From Variovorax terrae (GTDB lineage Bacteria; Pseudomonadota; Gammaproteobacteria; Burkholderiales; Burkholderiaceae_C): DNA of 64,000 nucleotides. Below the pieces are notes generated by a model. That model ran no database searches and was not told the DNA's origin. It saw only the letters and a program-made list of their open reading frames with translations. The translations under genes were made by a program, and so were the position numbers. The stretch lies in contig NZ_JALGBI010000001.1 of assembly GCF_022809125.1 (NCBI RefSeq), positions 1,674,001 through 1,738,000 on the forward strand. Direction: 5' to 3'. Position 1 is the first letter of the stretch; every line of letters starts with the position of its first letter. This document shows positions 35,093 to 43,861 of the stretch, in pieces.

Positions 35093-35302
35093 GGCGGGGA
35101 GGGCGCGGGTAGGCCGGGCCTGATGCCTGCCGGCGCGGCGCTCCTGGGGGCCGCGCCCGCATGGCGCCCTCTCATTCGGGCCATGGCTCTTGCCGAGGGT
35201 CTCTATATTCTAAATAATTGATAAATTAAGAACGATATATTCGTTTGAGTTTTAAGACTTGCTCCGCACAATGGATTCATCCATTCATGCAAGGAGCAAC
35301 TC
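35093..35302 (+). promoter_or_regulatory. Intergenic region with AT-rich promoter upstream of the peroxiredoxin
   Basis: The distal half (35195-35255) is markedly AT-rich in a GC-rich setting, with CTATATTCTAAATAATTGAT and ATTAAGAACGATATATTCG. It probably drives the peroxiredoxin and perhaps the downstream sulfate transport genes. AAGGAGC gives a strong ribosome site before the ATG at 35303. No exact factor site is claimed. Confidence 0.4.
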
Positions 35303-35944
35303 ATGGCTACTCTCCGACTGGGCGACACCGCGCCCGACTTCACCCAGGAGTCCACTGCCGGCCCGATTTCCTTCCACCAATGGTCCGGCAATTCATGGGT
35401 CGTCCTGTTCTCCCACCCGGCTGATTTCACCCCGGTCTGCACCACCGAGCTCGGCAAGACGGCCGCGCTCTCGGGCGAGTTCGCCAAGCGCGGCGTGAAG
35501 CCGATCGCGGTCAGCGTGGACCCGCTGGACTCGCACACCAAGTGGGTGGACGACATCAACGACACCCAGCACACCACGGTGGACTTTCCGATCCTGGCCG
35601 ACGCAGACCGCAAGGTGGCCACGCTGTACGACATGATCCACCCGAACTCGCTGGCCAACGCCACGGTGCGCAGCGTGTTCATCATCGATCCCAAGCACGT
35701 GATCCGCACCACGCTGACCTACCCGGCCAGCACCGGCCGCAATTTCGACGAGATCCTGCGCGTGATCGACTCGCTGCAGCTCACCGACAGCCACAAGGTG
35801 GCCACGCCCGTGAACTGGCAGGACGGCGGCGACGTGGTGATCCTGCCCAGCCTGCAGGACCCGGCCGAGATCGCCCAGCGCTTTCCCAAGGGCTTCACGG
35901 CGGTGCGCCCCTACCTGCGCCTGACGCCGCAGCCGAACAAGTAA
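35303..35944 (+). CDS. lsfA: 1-Cys peroxiredoxin, LsfA/Prx6 type
   Basis: Peroxidase of 213 residues that reduces hydroperoxides. The peroxidatic C46 lies in SHPADFTPVCTTELGKTA, and it is the only cysteine, so this is a 1-Cys enzyme. The C-terminal half (TPVNWQDGGDVVILPSLQDPAEIAQRFPKGF, RPYLRLTPQP) is the Prx6 extension. In Pseudomonas putida the related LsfA is induced on sulfate starvation and lies beside ssu genes (established knowledge). Its position just ahead of a sulfate-transport operon supports that assignment, which I hold at moderate confidence. Confidence 0.82.
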   Translation: MATLRLGDTAPDFTQESTAGPISFHQWSGNSWVVLFSHPADFTPVCTTELGKTAALSGEFAKRGVKPIAVSVDPLDSHTKWVDDINDTQHTTVDFPILADADRKVATLYDMIHPNSLANATVRSVFIIDPKHVIRTTLTYPASTGRNFDEILRVIDSLQLTDSHKVATPVNWQDGGDVVILPSLQDPAEIAQRFPKGFTAVRPYLRLTPQPNK

Positions 35945-35957
35945 GCGGAACGCCACG

Positions 35958-36542
35958 GTGCCGATCGCTGCCAACCTCATCATCGTTCCCGGCTGGCGCG
36001 ACTCCGGCCCGGGCCACTGGCAAAGCCTCTGGACCGACCGGCTGCCGGGCGCGCGCCGGGTGGTGCAGGACGACTGGATCACGCCGTCCCGGCAGGCCTG
36101 GGTGGCCGCGTTGACGAAGCTGGTGCTGCAGGCGCCGGGCCCGGTGGTGATCGCGGCGCACAGCCTGGGCTGCATCGCCACCGCGCACCTGCCCGAGGAG
36201 GCGGCCCGCCGCATCCAGGGCGCGCTGCTGGTGGCCCCGGCCGACCCGGAGCGCCGCGCCGTGCTGAGCGACTTTGCGCCCGTGCCGTTCCAGAAGCTGC
36301 CCTACCGCAGCGTGCTGGTGGCCAGCAGCAACGACCCCTACTGCCCGATCCGGCTGGCGGGCGCCTATGCGCGCGCCTGGGGCAGCGAGTTCGTGCGCCT
36401 GCAGCAGGCCGGCCACATCAACATCGAATCAGGCCACGGCGAATGGCCGCTGGGCCTGGCCCTTTTGCAATCCCTGGTGGGCGACCCGTCGTTGGGAACG
36501 TCGGCGCCTCCTTTTCCTGAAGTACTGGAAACCATCGCATGA
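35958..36542 (+). CDS. RBBP9/YdeN family alpha/beta hydrolase
   Basis: Serine hydrolase of 194 residues. It opens ANLIIVPGWRDSGPGHWQSLW (oxyanion-side motif), has nucleophile elbow AAHSLGCIA, an Asp in SSNDPYCP and a His in AGHINIESGHGEWP, completing the triad of this family. The start is GTG at 35958, 13 bp after the peroxiredoxin stop; no ATG is available. The end overlaps the sulfate-binding gene start by 4 bp, giving translational coupling. Substrate unknown. Confidence 0.88.
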   Translation: MPIAANLIIVPGWRDSGPGHWQSLWTDRLPGARRVVQDDWITPSRQAWVAALTKLVLQAPGPVVIAAHSLGCIATAHLPEEAARRIQGALLVAPADPERRAVLSDFAPVPFQKLPYRSVLVASSNDPYCPIRLAGAYARAWGSEFVRLQQAGHINIESGHGEWPLGLALLQSLVGDPSLGTSAPPFPEVLETIA

Positions 36543-37537
36543 CCTCGAAGATCAAGGCCCTCCTGGCCACCGCCGCATTGGCCGCCAGCGGGCTGGCCGC
36601 CGCACAGACCACGCTGCTCAACGCCTCGTACGACGTGGCGCGCGAGTTCTACAAGGACTACAACGCGGCATTCGCGGCGCACTACAAGAAAACCACCGGC
36701 AAGGACGTCAGGATCGACCAGTCGCATGCCGGTTCGAGCGCGCTGGCGCGCTCCGTGGCCGACGGCCTCGATGCCGACGTGGTGACCATGAACACCTCGA
36801 CCGACATCGACTTCCTGGCCGACAAGGGCGTGGTGGCCAGGGATTGGGCCAGGCGCTTTCCCGACAACGCGGCGCCGACCACCTCCACCATGCTGTTCCT
36901 CACGCGCAACGGCAACCCCAAGGGCATCAAGGACTGGGACGACCTCGTCAAGCCCGGCGTGCAGGTGGTGGTGGTCAATCCCAAGACCGGCGGCAACGGC
37001 CGCTACGCCTACCTGGCCGCCTGGGGTTATGTGAAGAAGAAGGGCGGCAGCGATGCGCAGGCCGCCGAGTTCGTGGGCCAGCTCTACAAGAACGTGCCGG
37101 TGCTGGCGCGCGGCGGCCGCGATGCCACCACGGCCTTCCTGCAGCGCAACATCGGCGACGTGCTGATCACCTTCGAGTCCGAGGTCGTGGCCATCAACCG
37201 CGAGTTTGGCGATGGCAAGGTCGATGCGGTGTACCCGTCGATCAGCATCGTGGCCGAGAACCCGGTCGCGGTGGTCGAGCGCACCGTCGCCAAGAAGGGC
37301 ACGGGCGAGCTGGCCAAGGCCTACCTGGACTACCTGTACTCCGACGAGGCGCAGGAGATCGCTGCCCGGCACGCGCTGCGCCCGCGCTCGCCGGCCGTGC
37401 TCAGGAAGTACGCCGCGACCTTCAAGCCGCTGCAGCTGTTCACCGTGAACGAGCTGTTCGGCGGCCTGGGCAACGCGCAGAAGGTCCACTTCAATGACGG
37501 TGGACAGTTCGACAAGCTCTACACCGCCGCGAAGTAG
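36539..37537 (+). CDS. Sulfate ABC transporter periplasmic binding protein (copy 2)
   Basis: Second Sbp/CysP-type receptor, 332 residues. A Sec-type signal [23 protein letters not shown] lacks the twin arginines of copy 1. The mature [66 protein letters not shown] and [17 protein letters not shown] are family typical. It overlaps the hydrolase gene and directly abuts cysT, so this copy belongs to the permease operon. Confidence 0.93.
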   Translation: MTSKIKALLATAALAASGLAAAQTTLLNASYDVAREFYKDYNAAFAAHYKKTTGKDVRIDQSHAGSSALARSVADGLDADVVTMNTSTDIDFLADKGVVARDWARRFPDNAAPTTSTMLFLTRNGNPKGIKDWDDLVKPGVQVVVVNPKTGGNGRYAYLAAWGYVKKKGGSDAQAAEFVGQLYKNVPVLARGGRDATTAFLQRNIGDVLITFESEVVAINREFGDGKVDAVYPSISIVAENPVAVVERTVAKKGTGELAKAYLDYLYSDEAQEIAARHALRPRSPAVLRKYAATFKPLQLFTVNELFGGLGNAQKVHFNDGGQFDKLYTAAK

Positions 37538-38431
37538 ATGAGCGCCGCAACCACCCTGGCGCCGCCCGGCGCCCCGCTCGGGCTGGGCGTGCCGCGCCGG
37601 CGCGGCGGCGCCCGGCGCGTGCTGCCCGGCTTCGGCCTGACGCTCGGCTATTCGCTGTTCTACCTGAGCCTGATCGTGCTGATCCCGCTGTCGGCCCTGT
37701 TGTTCAAGACCTTCACGCTGAGCTGGGAGCAGTTCTGGGCCGCCATCAGCGGGCCGCGCGTGCTGGCCTCGTACCGGCTGACCTTTGGTGCCTCGCTGTT
37801 CGCGGCGCTGGTCAACGCGGTGTTCGGCCTGCTGGTGGCCTGGGTACTGGTGCGCTACAAGTTTCCCGGCAAGAAGATCGTCGATGCGCTGGTGGACCTG
37901 CCGTTCGCGCTGCCCACGGCGGTGGCCGGCATCTCGCTCACCGCGCTGCTGGCCGGCAACGGCTGGATCGGCCAGTACCTGGAGCCGCACGGCATCAAGC
38001 TGGCCTTCACGCCCGCGGGCGTGGTGATCGCGCTGATCTTCATCGGCCTGCCGTTCGTGGTGCGTACCGTGCAGCCGGTGCTCGAGGACGCCGAGAAGGA
38101 TCTGGAGGAGGCCGCCACCTGCCTGGGCGCGACGCGCCTGCAGACCTTCATCCGCGTCATCCTGCCGTCGATCGCGCCCGCGCTGCTGACCGGCTTTGCC
38201 ATGGCCTTCGCGCGCGCCATCGGCGAGTACGGCTCCGTCATCTTCATCGCCGGCAACATGCCCATGATCTCCGAAATCACGCCGCTCATCATCATCGGCA
38301 AGCTCGAACAGTACGACTACGCCGGCGCCACCGCCGTAGCCGTGGTGATGCTGGCGATCTCGTTCGTGCTGCTGCTCGTCATCAACGCATTGCAGGCCTG
38401 GCAGCGCCGCCGCACGGGAGCATTGGCATGA
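37538..38431 (+). CDS. cysT: Sulfate ABC transporter permease CysT (CysU)
   Basis: Inner-membrane permease of 297 residues with six helices. The characteristic [27 protein letters not shown] and [21 protein letters not shown] are followed by the EAA loop [52 protein letters not shown]. The ATG follows the receptor stop directly. It overlaps cysW by 4 bp (ATGA), so the two are coupled and form a heterodimeric channel with CysA. Confidence 0.95.
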   Translation: MSAATTLAPPGAPLGLGVPRRRGGARRVLPGFGLTLGYSLFYLSLIVLIPLSALLFKTFTLSWEQFWAAISGPRVLASYRLTFGASLFAALVNAVFGLLVAWVLVRYKFPGKKIVDALVDLPFALPTAVAGISLTALLAGNGWIGQYLEPHGIKLAFTPAGVVIALIFIGLPFVVRTVQPVLEDAEKDLEEAATCLGATRLQTFIRVILPSIAPALLTGFAMAFARAIGEYGSVIFIAGNMPMISEITPLIIIGKLEQYDYAGATAVAVVMLAISFVLLLVINALQAWQRRRTGALA

Positions 38432-39405
38432 GCACGGCCCACACGCAAGTGAGCGCCGGCGCGAAGGCCTCCGCGGGGGCGCGGCCTGTGCGGCGCGCCC
38501 GCGCCGGTACCACCGAGTCGGCCTGGGTCCGCTGCGCGCTGATCGGCCTGGCGCTGGGCTTCATCGGCCTGTTCCTGGTGCTGCCGCTGGCGGCGGTGTT
38601 CACCGAGGCGCTGCGCAAGGGCCTGGGCGCCTACCTGGAGGCGCTGCGCGAGCCCGACGCCTGGTCGGCCATCCGCCTGACCCTGATCACCGCGGCCATC
38701 GCGCTGCCGCTGAACCTGGTGTTCGGCGTCGCGGCCGCCTGGGCCATCGCCAAGTTCGAGTTCCGCGGCAAGTCGTTCCTGACCACGCTGATCGACCTGC
38801 CGTTCTCGGTGTCGCCGGTGGTGGCGGGGCTGATCTACGTGCTGCTGTTCGGCGCGCAGGGCTGGCTCGGGCCCTGGCTGCAGGCGCACGACATCAAGAT
38901 CATCTTCGCCGTGCCCGGCATCGTGCTGGCCACCGTGTTCGTGACCTTTCCCTTCATCGCGCGCGAGCTGATCCCGCTGATGCAGGCGCAGGGCAACGAC
39001 GAGGAGCAGGCCGCCATCGTGCTTGGCGCCAGCGGCTGGCAGACCTTCCGCCACGTGACACTGCCCAACATCAAGTGGGGCCTGCTTTACGGCGTGATCC
39101 TGTGCAACGCGCGCGCCATGGGCGAGTTCGGCGCGGTGTCGGTGGTGTCGGGCCACATCCGGGGCCAGACCAACACCATTCCGCTGCACGTGGAAATCCT
39201 CTACAACGAATACCAGTCGGTGGCGGCCTTCGCCGTGGCCTCGCTGCTGGCCATCCTGGCGCTGGTGACGCTGGTGATCAAGTCGGTGGTCGAGTGGCGC
39301 CACGAGCGCGAGCTGGCCGCCGGCGCCGCGCTGCCGCCCGAGCGCCCGCAGGGCGCATCCTCTTTCATCCCGCATGCCGCCACCGCGGCCGCCGTCGCCG
39401 GCTGA
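38428..39405 (+). CDS. cysW: Sulfate ABC transporter permease CysW
   Basis: Inner-membrane permease of 325 residues. The first 30 residues are a variable arm ([22 protein letters not shown]). The helices follow, then [31 protein letters not shown] and the EAA loop [55 protein letters not shown]. Pairs with CysT. The Ala-rich tail and an Ala/Pro-rich stretch run up to cysA, 22 bp later. Confidence 0.95.
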   Translation: MSTAHTQVSAGAKASAGARPVRRARAGTTESAWVRCALIGLALGFIGLFLVLPLAAVFTEALRKGLGAYLEALREPDAWSAIRLTLITAAIALPLNLVFGVAAAWAIAKFEFRGKSFLTTLIDLPFSVSPVVAGLIYVLLFGAQGWLGPWLQAHDIKIIFAVPGIVLATVFVTFPFIARELIPLMQAQGNDEEQAAIVLGASGWQTFRHVTLPNIKWGLLYGVILCNARAMGEFGAVSVVSGHIRGQTNTIPLHVEILYNEYQSVAAFAVASLLAILALVTLVIKSVVEWRHERELAAGAALPPERPQGASSFIPHAATAAAVAG

Positions 39406-39427
39406 AGCCCGGCCAAGGACTCTTTCC

Positions 39428-40525
39428 ATGAGCATCGAAATCCGCAACATCAGCAAGCAGTTCGGCGACTTCCACGCGCTGCGCGACGTCAGCCTCGACA
39501 TCGATTCTGGCGAACTGATCGCCTTGCTCGGCCCCTCGGGCTGCGGCAAGACCACCTTGCTGCGCATCATCGCCGGGCTGGAGACGGCCGATGCCGGCAG
39601 CATCCTGTTCGCCGGCGAGGACACGACCGACGTGCACGTGCGCGAGCGCCAGGTGGGCTTCGTGTTCCAGCACTACGCGCTGTTTCGCCACATGACGGTG
39701 TTCGAGAACGTGGCCTTCGGCCTGCGCGTCAAGCCGCGCGGCCAGCGCCCCTCCGAAGCGAAGATCAAGGAGAAGGTGCATGAGCTGCTGAGCCTGGTGC
39801 AGCTCGACTGGCTGGCCGACCGCCATCCCTCGCAGCTCTCGGGCGGCCAGCGCCAGCGCATCGCCCTGGCGCGCGCGCTGGCGGTGGAGCCCAAGGTGCT
39901 GCTGCTGGACGAGCCCTTCGGCGCGCTCGACGCCAAGGTGCGCAAGGAGTTGCGCCGCTGGCTGCGCCGGCTGCATGACGAGCTGCACGTGACCAGCATC
40001 TTCGTTACGCACGACCAGGAGGAGGCCCTCGAAGTGGCCGACCGCGTGGTGCTGATGAACGGCGGCCGCATCGAGCAGAGCGGCTCGCCGCAGGAGGTCT
40101 GGGACCATCCGGCCAGCCCCTTCGTCTACGGCTTCCTGGGCGACGTCAACCTGTTCCACGGCCGCGCGCACGAGGGGCAGGTGCACCTGGAGGGCCTGCG
40201 CCTGGACTCGCCCGAGCACCGCGACGTGCAGGACGCGAAGGCCTATGCCTATGTGCGCCCGCACGACCTGGACGTGCAGCGCTATTCGCCTGGCGCGGCC
40301 GGCATCGTTGCCCAGCTCAGCCGGGCCATCGTGGTCGGGCCGATCGCGCGGCTGGAACTTATTGCCGCCGACGACCACCAACCAGCGGACAATCGGCCCC
40401 GGGAGTCCCTGATCGAGGCGCAGATTCCTGCGCAACAATTCAGGGACCTGGGATTCCGGGAGGGTGAAACGCTGGTGGTGACGCCGCGCCAGGCCCGGGT
40501 GTTTGTGGAGAATGCATCGTCCTGA
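39428..40525 (+). CDS. cysA: Sulfate/thiosulfate ABC transporter ATP-binding protein CysA
   Basis: ATPase of the sulfate importer, 365 residues. Walker [10 protein letters not shown] (about 37-45), Q-loop [23 protein letters not shown], signature [15 protein letters not shown], Walker [13 protein letters not shown] and H-loop [14 protein letters not shown]. The C-terminal TOBE-like part (240-365) includes [21 protein letters not shown] at 39428 begins [15 protein letters not shown]; 18 in-frame residues upstream are not family-like. Confidence 0.95.
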   Translation: MSIEIRNISKQFGDFHALRDVSLDIDSGELIALLGPSGCGKTTLLRIIAGLETADAGSILFAGEDTTDVHVRERQVGFVFQHYALFRHMTVFENVAFGLRVKPRGQRPSEAKIKEKVHELLSLVQLDWLADRHPSQLSGGQRQRIALARALAVEPKVLLLDEPFGALDAKVRKELRRWLRRLHDELHVTSIFVTHDQEEALEVADRVVLMNGGRIEQSGSPQEVWDHPASPFVYGFLGDVNLFHGRAHEGQVHLEGLRLDSPEHRDVQDAKAYAYVRPHDLDVQRYSPGAAGIVAQLSRAIVVGPIARLELIAADDHQPADNRPRESLIEAQIPAQQFRDLGFREGETLVVTPRQARVFVENASS

Positions 40526-40573
40526 CCGGCTGCAAGGCGCATCCGGCCCGATGCGCGAGCTTGAAGGAGATCC

Positions 40574-41086
40574 ATGTTGCTGAAGTATTTCGATGAAGCG
40601 CCCCGCCGCGTGCTGGCGGCCGTCAGCCTGGTGTGCGTGGCCATGCTGGCATTCGGCCTGTACCTGCAGCATGTGGTCGGGCTCGAGCCCTGCCCGATGT
40701 GCATCGTGCAGCGCTATGCGCTCATCCTGGTGGCCGTGGTGGCCGGCCTCACGGCGGCCAGCGGGCGCCGGGGCCTGCAGATCGGCGGCAGCGCCCTGGG
40801 CCTGCTGCTGGCTGGCGGCGGCGCCTTCGTGGCGGCGCGCCAGAGCTGGCTGCAGTGGTACCCGCCCGAGATCGCGTCCTGCGGACGCGACTTCTACGGC
40901 ATGATCGAAACCTTCCCGCTCAAGCGCGCCATCCCCATGATCTTCAAGGGCAGCGGCGACTGCACCGCGATCGACTGGACATTCCTGGGCGGCTCCATCG
41001 CCAACTGGTCGTTCGTCTGCTTCGTGGCGCTTGGTCTGGTGCTGCTGGGCGTGCTGGTGCGCACGGCCCTGCGCCGGCCGGCCTGA
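40574..41086 (+). CDS. dsbB: Disulfide bond formation protein DsbB
   Basis: Inner-membrane quinone-linked oxidase of DsbA, 170 residues with four helices. The first redox pair C40xxC43 is in LEPCPMCIVQRYAL; the second pair is in ASCGRDFYGM and SGDCTAIDWTFLG. GAAGGAGATCC lies before the ATG at 40574. It lies 48 bp after cysA on the same strand and may be read through from the sulfate operon. Its stop abuts the stop of the convergent VOC gene. Confidence 0.95.
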   Translation: MLLKYFDEAPRRVLAAVSLVCVAMLAFGLYLQHVVGLEPCPMCIVQRYALILVAVVAGLTAASGRRGLQIGGSALGLLLAGGGAFVAARQSWLQWYPPEIASCGRDFYGMIETFPLKRAIPMIFKGSGDCTAIDWTFLGGSIANWSFVCFVALGLVLLGVLVRTALRRPA

Positions 41087-41512
41087 TCAATCAGGCGCTT
41101 GGCCGCCCGGCCAGGGCGGGCCCTTGAGTTCGACCACGTTGCCCTCTGGATCAGTGAGGTAGATCGACGGGCCCTGTCCCTCGGCGCCGTAGCGTGAGGC
41201 CACCGCGCCGGGCTCCACGCCCCGGCTGCGCAGCCAGGCCGCGAGCGCGCCGGCATCGAACGGGTCGATGCGCAGGCAGAAATGATCGAGGTTGCGCCCC
41301 TCGGGGCCGGCCGCTGCGCCACCGGCGCGGCCCAGCGGACTGTCCACGGGCACGAGGTCGATCAGCGAACTGCCCGCACGCACCTGGTACAGCCCGATGT
41401 CTTCCTGGACCCGCTCGATGGGACAGCCCAGCACGCCGGTGTAGAAATCCAGCATGCGCTGAAGGTCGGCAACCCTTAGCACGAGGTGGTCGATCTGCCG
41501 GATGTTCAGCAT
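41087..41512 (-). CDS. VOC family (glyoxalase/bleomycin resistance-like) protein
   Basis: Small metal-dependent-fold protein of 141 residues. It begins MLNIRQIDHLVLRVADLQRMLDFYTGVLGCPIER; the second module is LDHFCLRIDPFDAGALAAWLRSRGVEP, ending YLTDPEGNVVELKG. Likely ligands are His9, the second His and the late Glu. This is the common VOC group labelled virulence-protein or glyoxalase-like. It is convergent with dsbB, their stop codons adjacent as TGATCA. Function unknown. Confidence 0.9.
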   Translation of the reverse strand: MLNIRQIDHLVLRVADLQRMLDFYTGVLGCPIERVQEDIGLYQVRAGSSLIDLVPVDSPLGRAGGAAAGPEGRNLDHFCLRIDPFDAGALAAWLRSRGVEPGAVASRYGAEGQGPSIYLTDPEGNVVELKGPPWPGGQAPD

Positions 41513-41531
41513 GGCGTGCCCGCGCGCGGAT

Positions 41532-42164
41532 TCAGGTATTGCTGCGGCGGTAGACGGCGAGCGAGCTGGCCAGGGCCAGCAGGGCGCCGCCGCAGGCCCG
41601 GTCCAGCCACTTCACGGCCGAGGCCCGGAACAGACGCACCGCGCGCGCGCCAACGAAGGCATAGCCGAGCATCACCGAAAAATCCAGTCCGGCGAACACC
41701 AGGCCGATGACGGCGTACTGCGGCGCCTGCGCCGCGGCTGGATCGATGAACTGGGGCATCAGCGCCGAGCAGAAGAGGTAACCCTTGGGGTTGGTGACGG
41801 CGACGAGGAAGGATTTGGCGAACACCGCGCGGCCGCTGCGCTGCGGGTCCAGCGCGCCCGCGGCGGGCAGGTCGAAGCCGCCTTGCGAGCGCAGCAGCCG
41901 CAGGCCCAGCCAGGCCAGATAGAGGGCGCCGGCCCACTTGAGGACCGAGAACCAGAATTCCGAGGCCGCGAGCAGGGCGCCCAGGCCCAGCGCCACCGCG
42001 CCCACCAGCACAAAGTCGGAGGCGACGGCGCCGAACATGCCCGGCAGCGCGCGGCGCACGCCGTAGCGCGAGCCGTTGGCCAGTGCCAGCAGCACGGTGG
42101 GGCCGGGCGTGGCGATGGCGATCAGCGCGACCAGCGAAAAGACGAGGAGGGTGGAGAGGTTCAT
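41532..42164 (-). CDS. LysE/RhtB family amino acid exporter
   Basis: Inner-membrane exporter of 210 residues with about six helices. It starts MNLSTLLVFSLVALIAIATPGPTVLLALANGSRYGVRRALPGMFG, the RhtB signature, and has NPKGYLFCSALMPQF in the middle. ATG at 42164 overlaps the stop of the DUF1272 gene (ATGA). Probably exports a neutral amino acid such as homoserine or threonine; substrate not determined. Confidence 0.92.
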   Translation of the reverse strand: MNLSTLLVFSLVALIAIATPGPTVLLALANGSRYGVRRALPGMFGAVASDFVLVGAVALGLGALLAASEFWFSVLKWAGALYLAWLGLRLLRSQGGFDLPAAGALDPQRSGRAVFAKSFLVAVTNPKGYLFCSALMPQFIDPAAAQAPQYAVIGLVFAGLDFSVMLGYAFVGARAVRLFRASAVKWLDRACGGALLALASSLAVYRRSNT

Positions 42165-42409
42165 GGGGTGGGCTCGCAGCCGGTGGGCCGGTGGACACGT
42201 TCGGTCGATGCAGGGTACTTTGCCAGCTTTTCGGCCGGCCGGCGCGGGCGCGCGACCAGCTCCCCGCCGCAGTTGGGGCAGATGCCCTGGAGCCGCAGGC
42301 CGGCGCAGTCGCTGCAGAAGGTGCACTCGAAGCTGCAGATGCACGCCCCGGCGGCGTCGGGCGGCAGGTCGCGGTTGCAGCATTCGCAGTTGGGGCGCAG
42401 TTGCAGCAT
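42161..42409 (-). CDS. DUF1272 domain protein (Cys-rich, zinc-ribbon-like)
   Basis: Small protein of 82 residues: MLQLRPNCECCNRDLPPDAAGACICSFECTFCSDCA, then GICPNCGGELVARPRRP. Ten cysteines pair in CxxC-like spacings, suggesting two zinc sites. It is the known DUF1272 pattern, whose function is not established. It is coupled to the LysE-type exporter by a 4-bp overlap and starts 20 bp after argA. Confidence 0.9.
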   Translation of the reverse strand: MLQLRPNCECCNRDLPPDAAGACICSFECTFCSDCAGLRLQGICPNCGGELVARPRRPAEKLAKYPASTERVHRPTGCEPTP

Positions 42410-42429
42410 GGCGCGGGCCTTTCGGGGGG

Positions 42430-43785
42430 TCAGGATCCGTTGAGTTTCTTCACCAGCACCTGGCTCTTGCGGTCCCAGTTGTACTTGCGCTTGCGCGCTT
42501 CGGGCAGCCAGTCCGGGTCGACCTGCACGAAGCCGCGCTTGAGGAACCAGTGCATGGTGCGGGTGGTGAGCACGAAGATGCTTTGCAGGCCCATGGCGCG
42601 GGCGCGGTGCTCGATGCGCTTGAGGATCTTCTCGCCGTCGCCCTGGCCCTGGCTTTGCGGCGAGACGGTCAGCGCCGCCATCTCGGCGGTCTTGGCCTCG
42701 GGATAGGGGTAGAGCGCGGCGCAGGCGAAGATCACGCCGTCGTGCTCGACGATGCTGTAGTGGTCGGCATCGCGCTCGATCTCGGTGCGGCTGCGCTTGA
42801 CCAGGGTGCCGTCCTTCTCGAACGGCTCGATCAGCTGCAGGATGCCGCCCACGTCGTCGGCCGTGGCCTCGCGCAGGCTCTCCAGTTTCTCGTCGATCAC
42901 CATGGTGCCGACGCCATCGTGCACGTAGATCTCGAGCAGCAGCGAACCATCGAGCGCGAACGGCAGGATGTGGCTGCGCTCCACGCCGTGCTTGCAGGCC
43001 TTGACGCAGTGCTGGAGGTAGAACGCGCTGTCGGTGGGGTGCTGGGCGGGCGGCAGCGCGGCCAGCAGCTTTTCGGCGCTGTCCAGCGGCAACTCGGTGT
43101 CGATGGGGTTGTCTTCGCTCTCGGGCTCGGCCGGGTTGATGCGGATGCCGGGGATTTCGGTGAGGAAGATCAGCTTGTCGGCCTGCAGGGCGATGGCTAC
43201 CGAGGTGGCGACTTCCTCCATGGTGAGGTTGAAGGCTTCGCCGGTCGGCGAGAAGCCGAACGGCGAGATCAGCACCATGGCGCCGAAGTCCAGCGTGCGG
43301 GTGATGCCGGCCACGTCCACTTTGCGTACCAGGCCCGAGTGCTGGAAGTCCACACCGTCGACCACACCGACAGGGCGGGCGGTGATGAAGTTGCCCGAGA
43401 TCACGCGCACGGTGGAGCCGGCCATCGGCGTGTTGGGCAGGCCCTGGCTGAAGGCGGCCTCGATCTCGTAGCGCAGCTGGCCGGCGGCCTCCTGCGCGCC
43501 GTCGAGCGCCACCTCGTCGGTGATGCGGATGCCGTGCGAGTACTTGGCGGCGTGGCCCTTGGCCTTGAGCTGCTCGTTGACCTGGGGCCGGAAGCCATGC
43601 ACCAGCACGATCTTCACGCCCATGCTCTGGATCAGCGCCAGATCCTGCGCGATGTTCTGCAGCTTGCCGGCGGCGATGGCCTCGCCGGCCAGGCCCACCA
43701 CGAAGGTTTTGCCGCGGTGCGTGTGGATGTAGGGCGCGACCGAGCGGAACCAGGGCACGAAGGTGAAATTGAAGACGGCGGACAT
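42430..43785 (-). CDS. argA: N-acetylglutamate synthase ArgA
   Basis: First step of arginine biosynthesis, 451 residues. The N-terminal amino-acid-kinase fold carries KTFVVGLAGEAIAAGKLQNIAQDLALIQSMGVKIVLVHGFRPQVNEQL and the arginine-sensing region. The C-terminal GNAT acetyltransferase domain (about 300-450) has EMAALTVSPQSQGQGDGEKILKRIEHRA (acetyl-CoA loop) and FVLTTRTMHWFLKRGF. Length and architecture match bacterial ArgA. It is divergent from hrpA, with 76 bp between the starts. Confidence 0.95.
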   Translation of the reverse strand: MSAVFNFTFVPWFRSVAPYIHTHRGKTFVVGLAGEAIAAGKLQNIAQDLALIQSMGVKIVLVHGFRPQVNEQLKAKGHAAKYSHGIRITDEVALDGAQEAAGQLRYEIEAAFSQGLPNTPMAGSTVRVISGNFITARPVGVVDGVDFQHSGLVRKVDVAGITRTLDFGAMVLISPFGFSPTGEAFNLTMEEVATSVAIALQADKLIFLTEIPGIRINPAEPESEDNPIDTELPLDSAEKLLAALPPAQHPTDSAFYLQHCVKACKHGVERSHILPFALDGSLLLEIYVHDGVGTMVIDEKLESLREATADDVGGILQLIEPFEKDGTLVKRSRTEIERDADHYSIVEHDGVIFACAALYPYPEAKTAEMAALTVSPQSQGQGDGEKILKRIEHRARAMGLQSIFVLTTRTMHWFLKRGFVQVDPDWLPEARKRKYNWDRKSQVLVKKLNGS

Positions 43786-43861
43786 GGCAGCGGGATGGGG
43801 CAGGGTGGCGGGAGCGGCGGCAAGACTGGGATAATCCGCGATTCTCTACGAAGTTGCCGTT

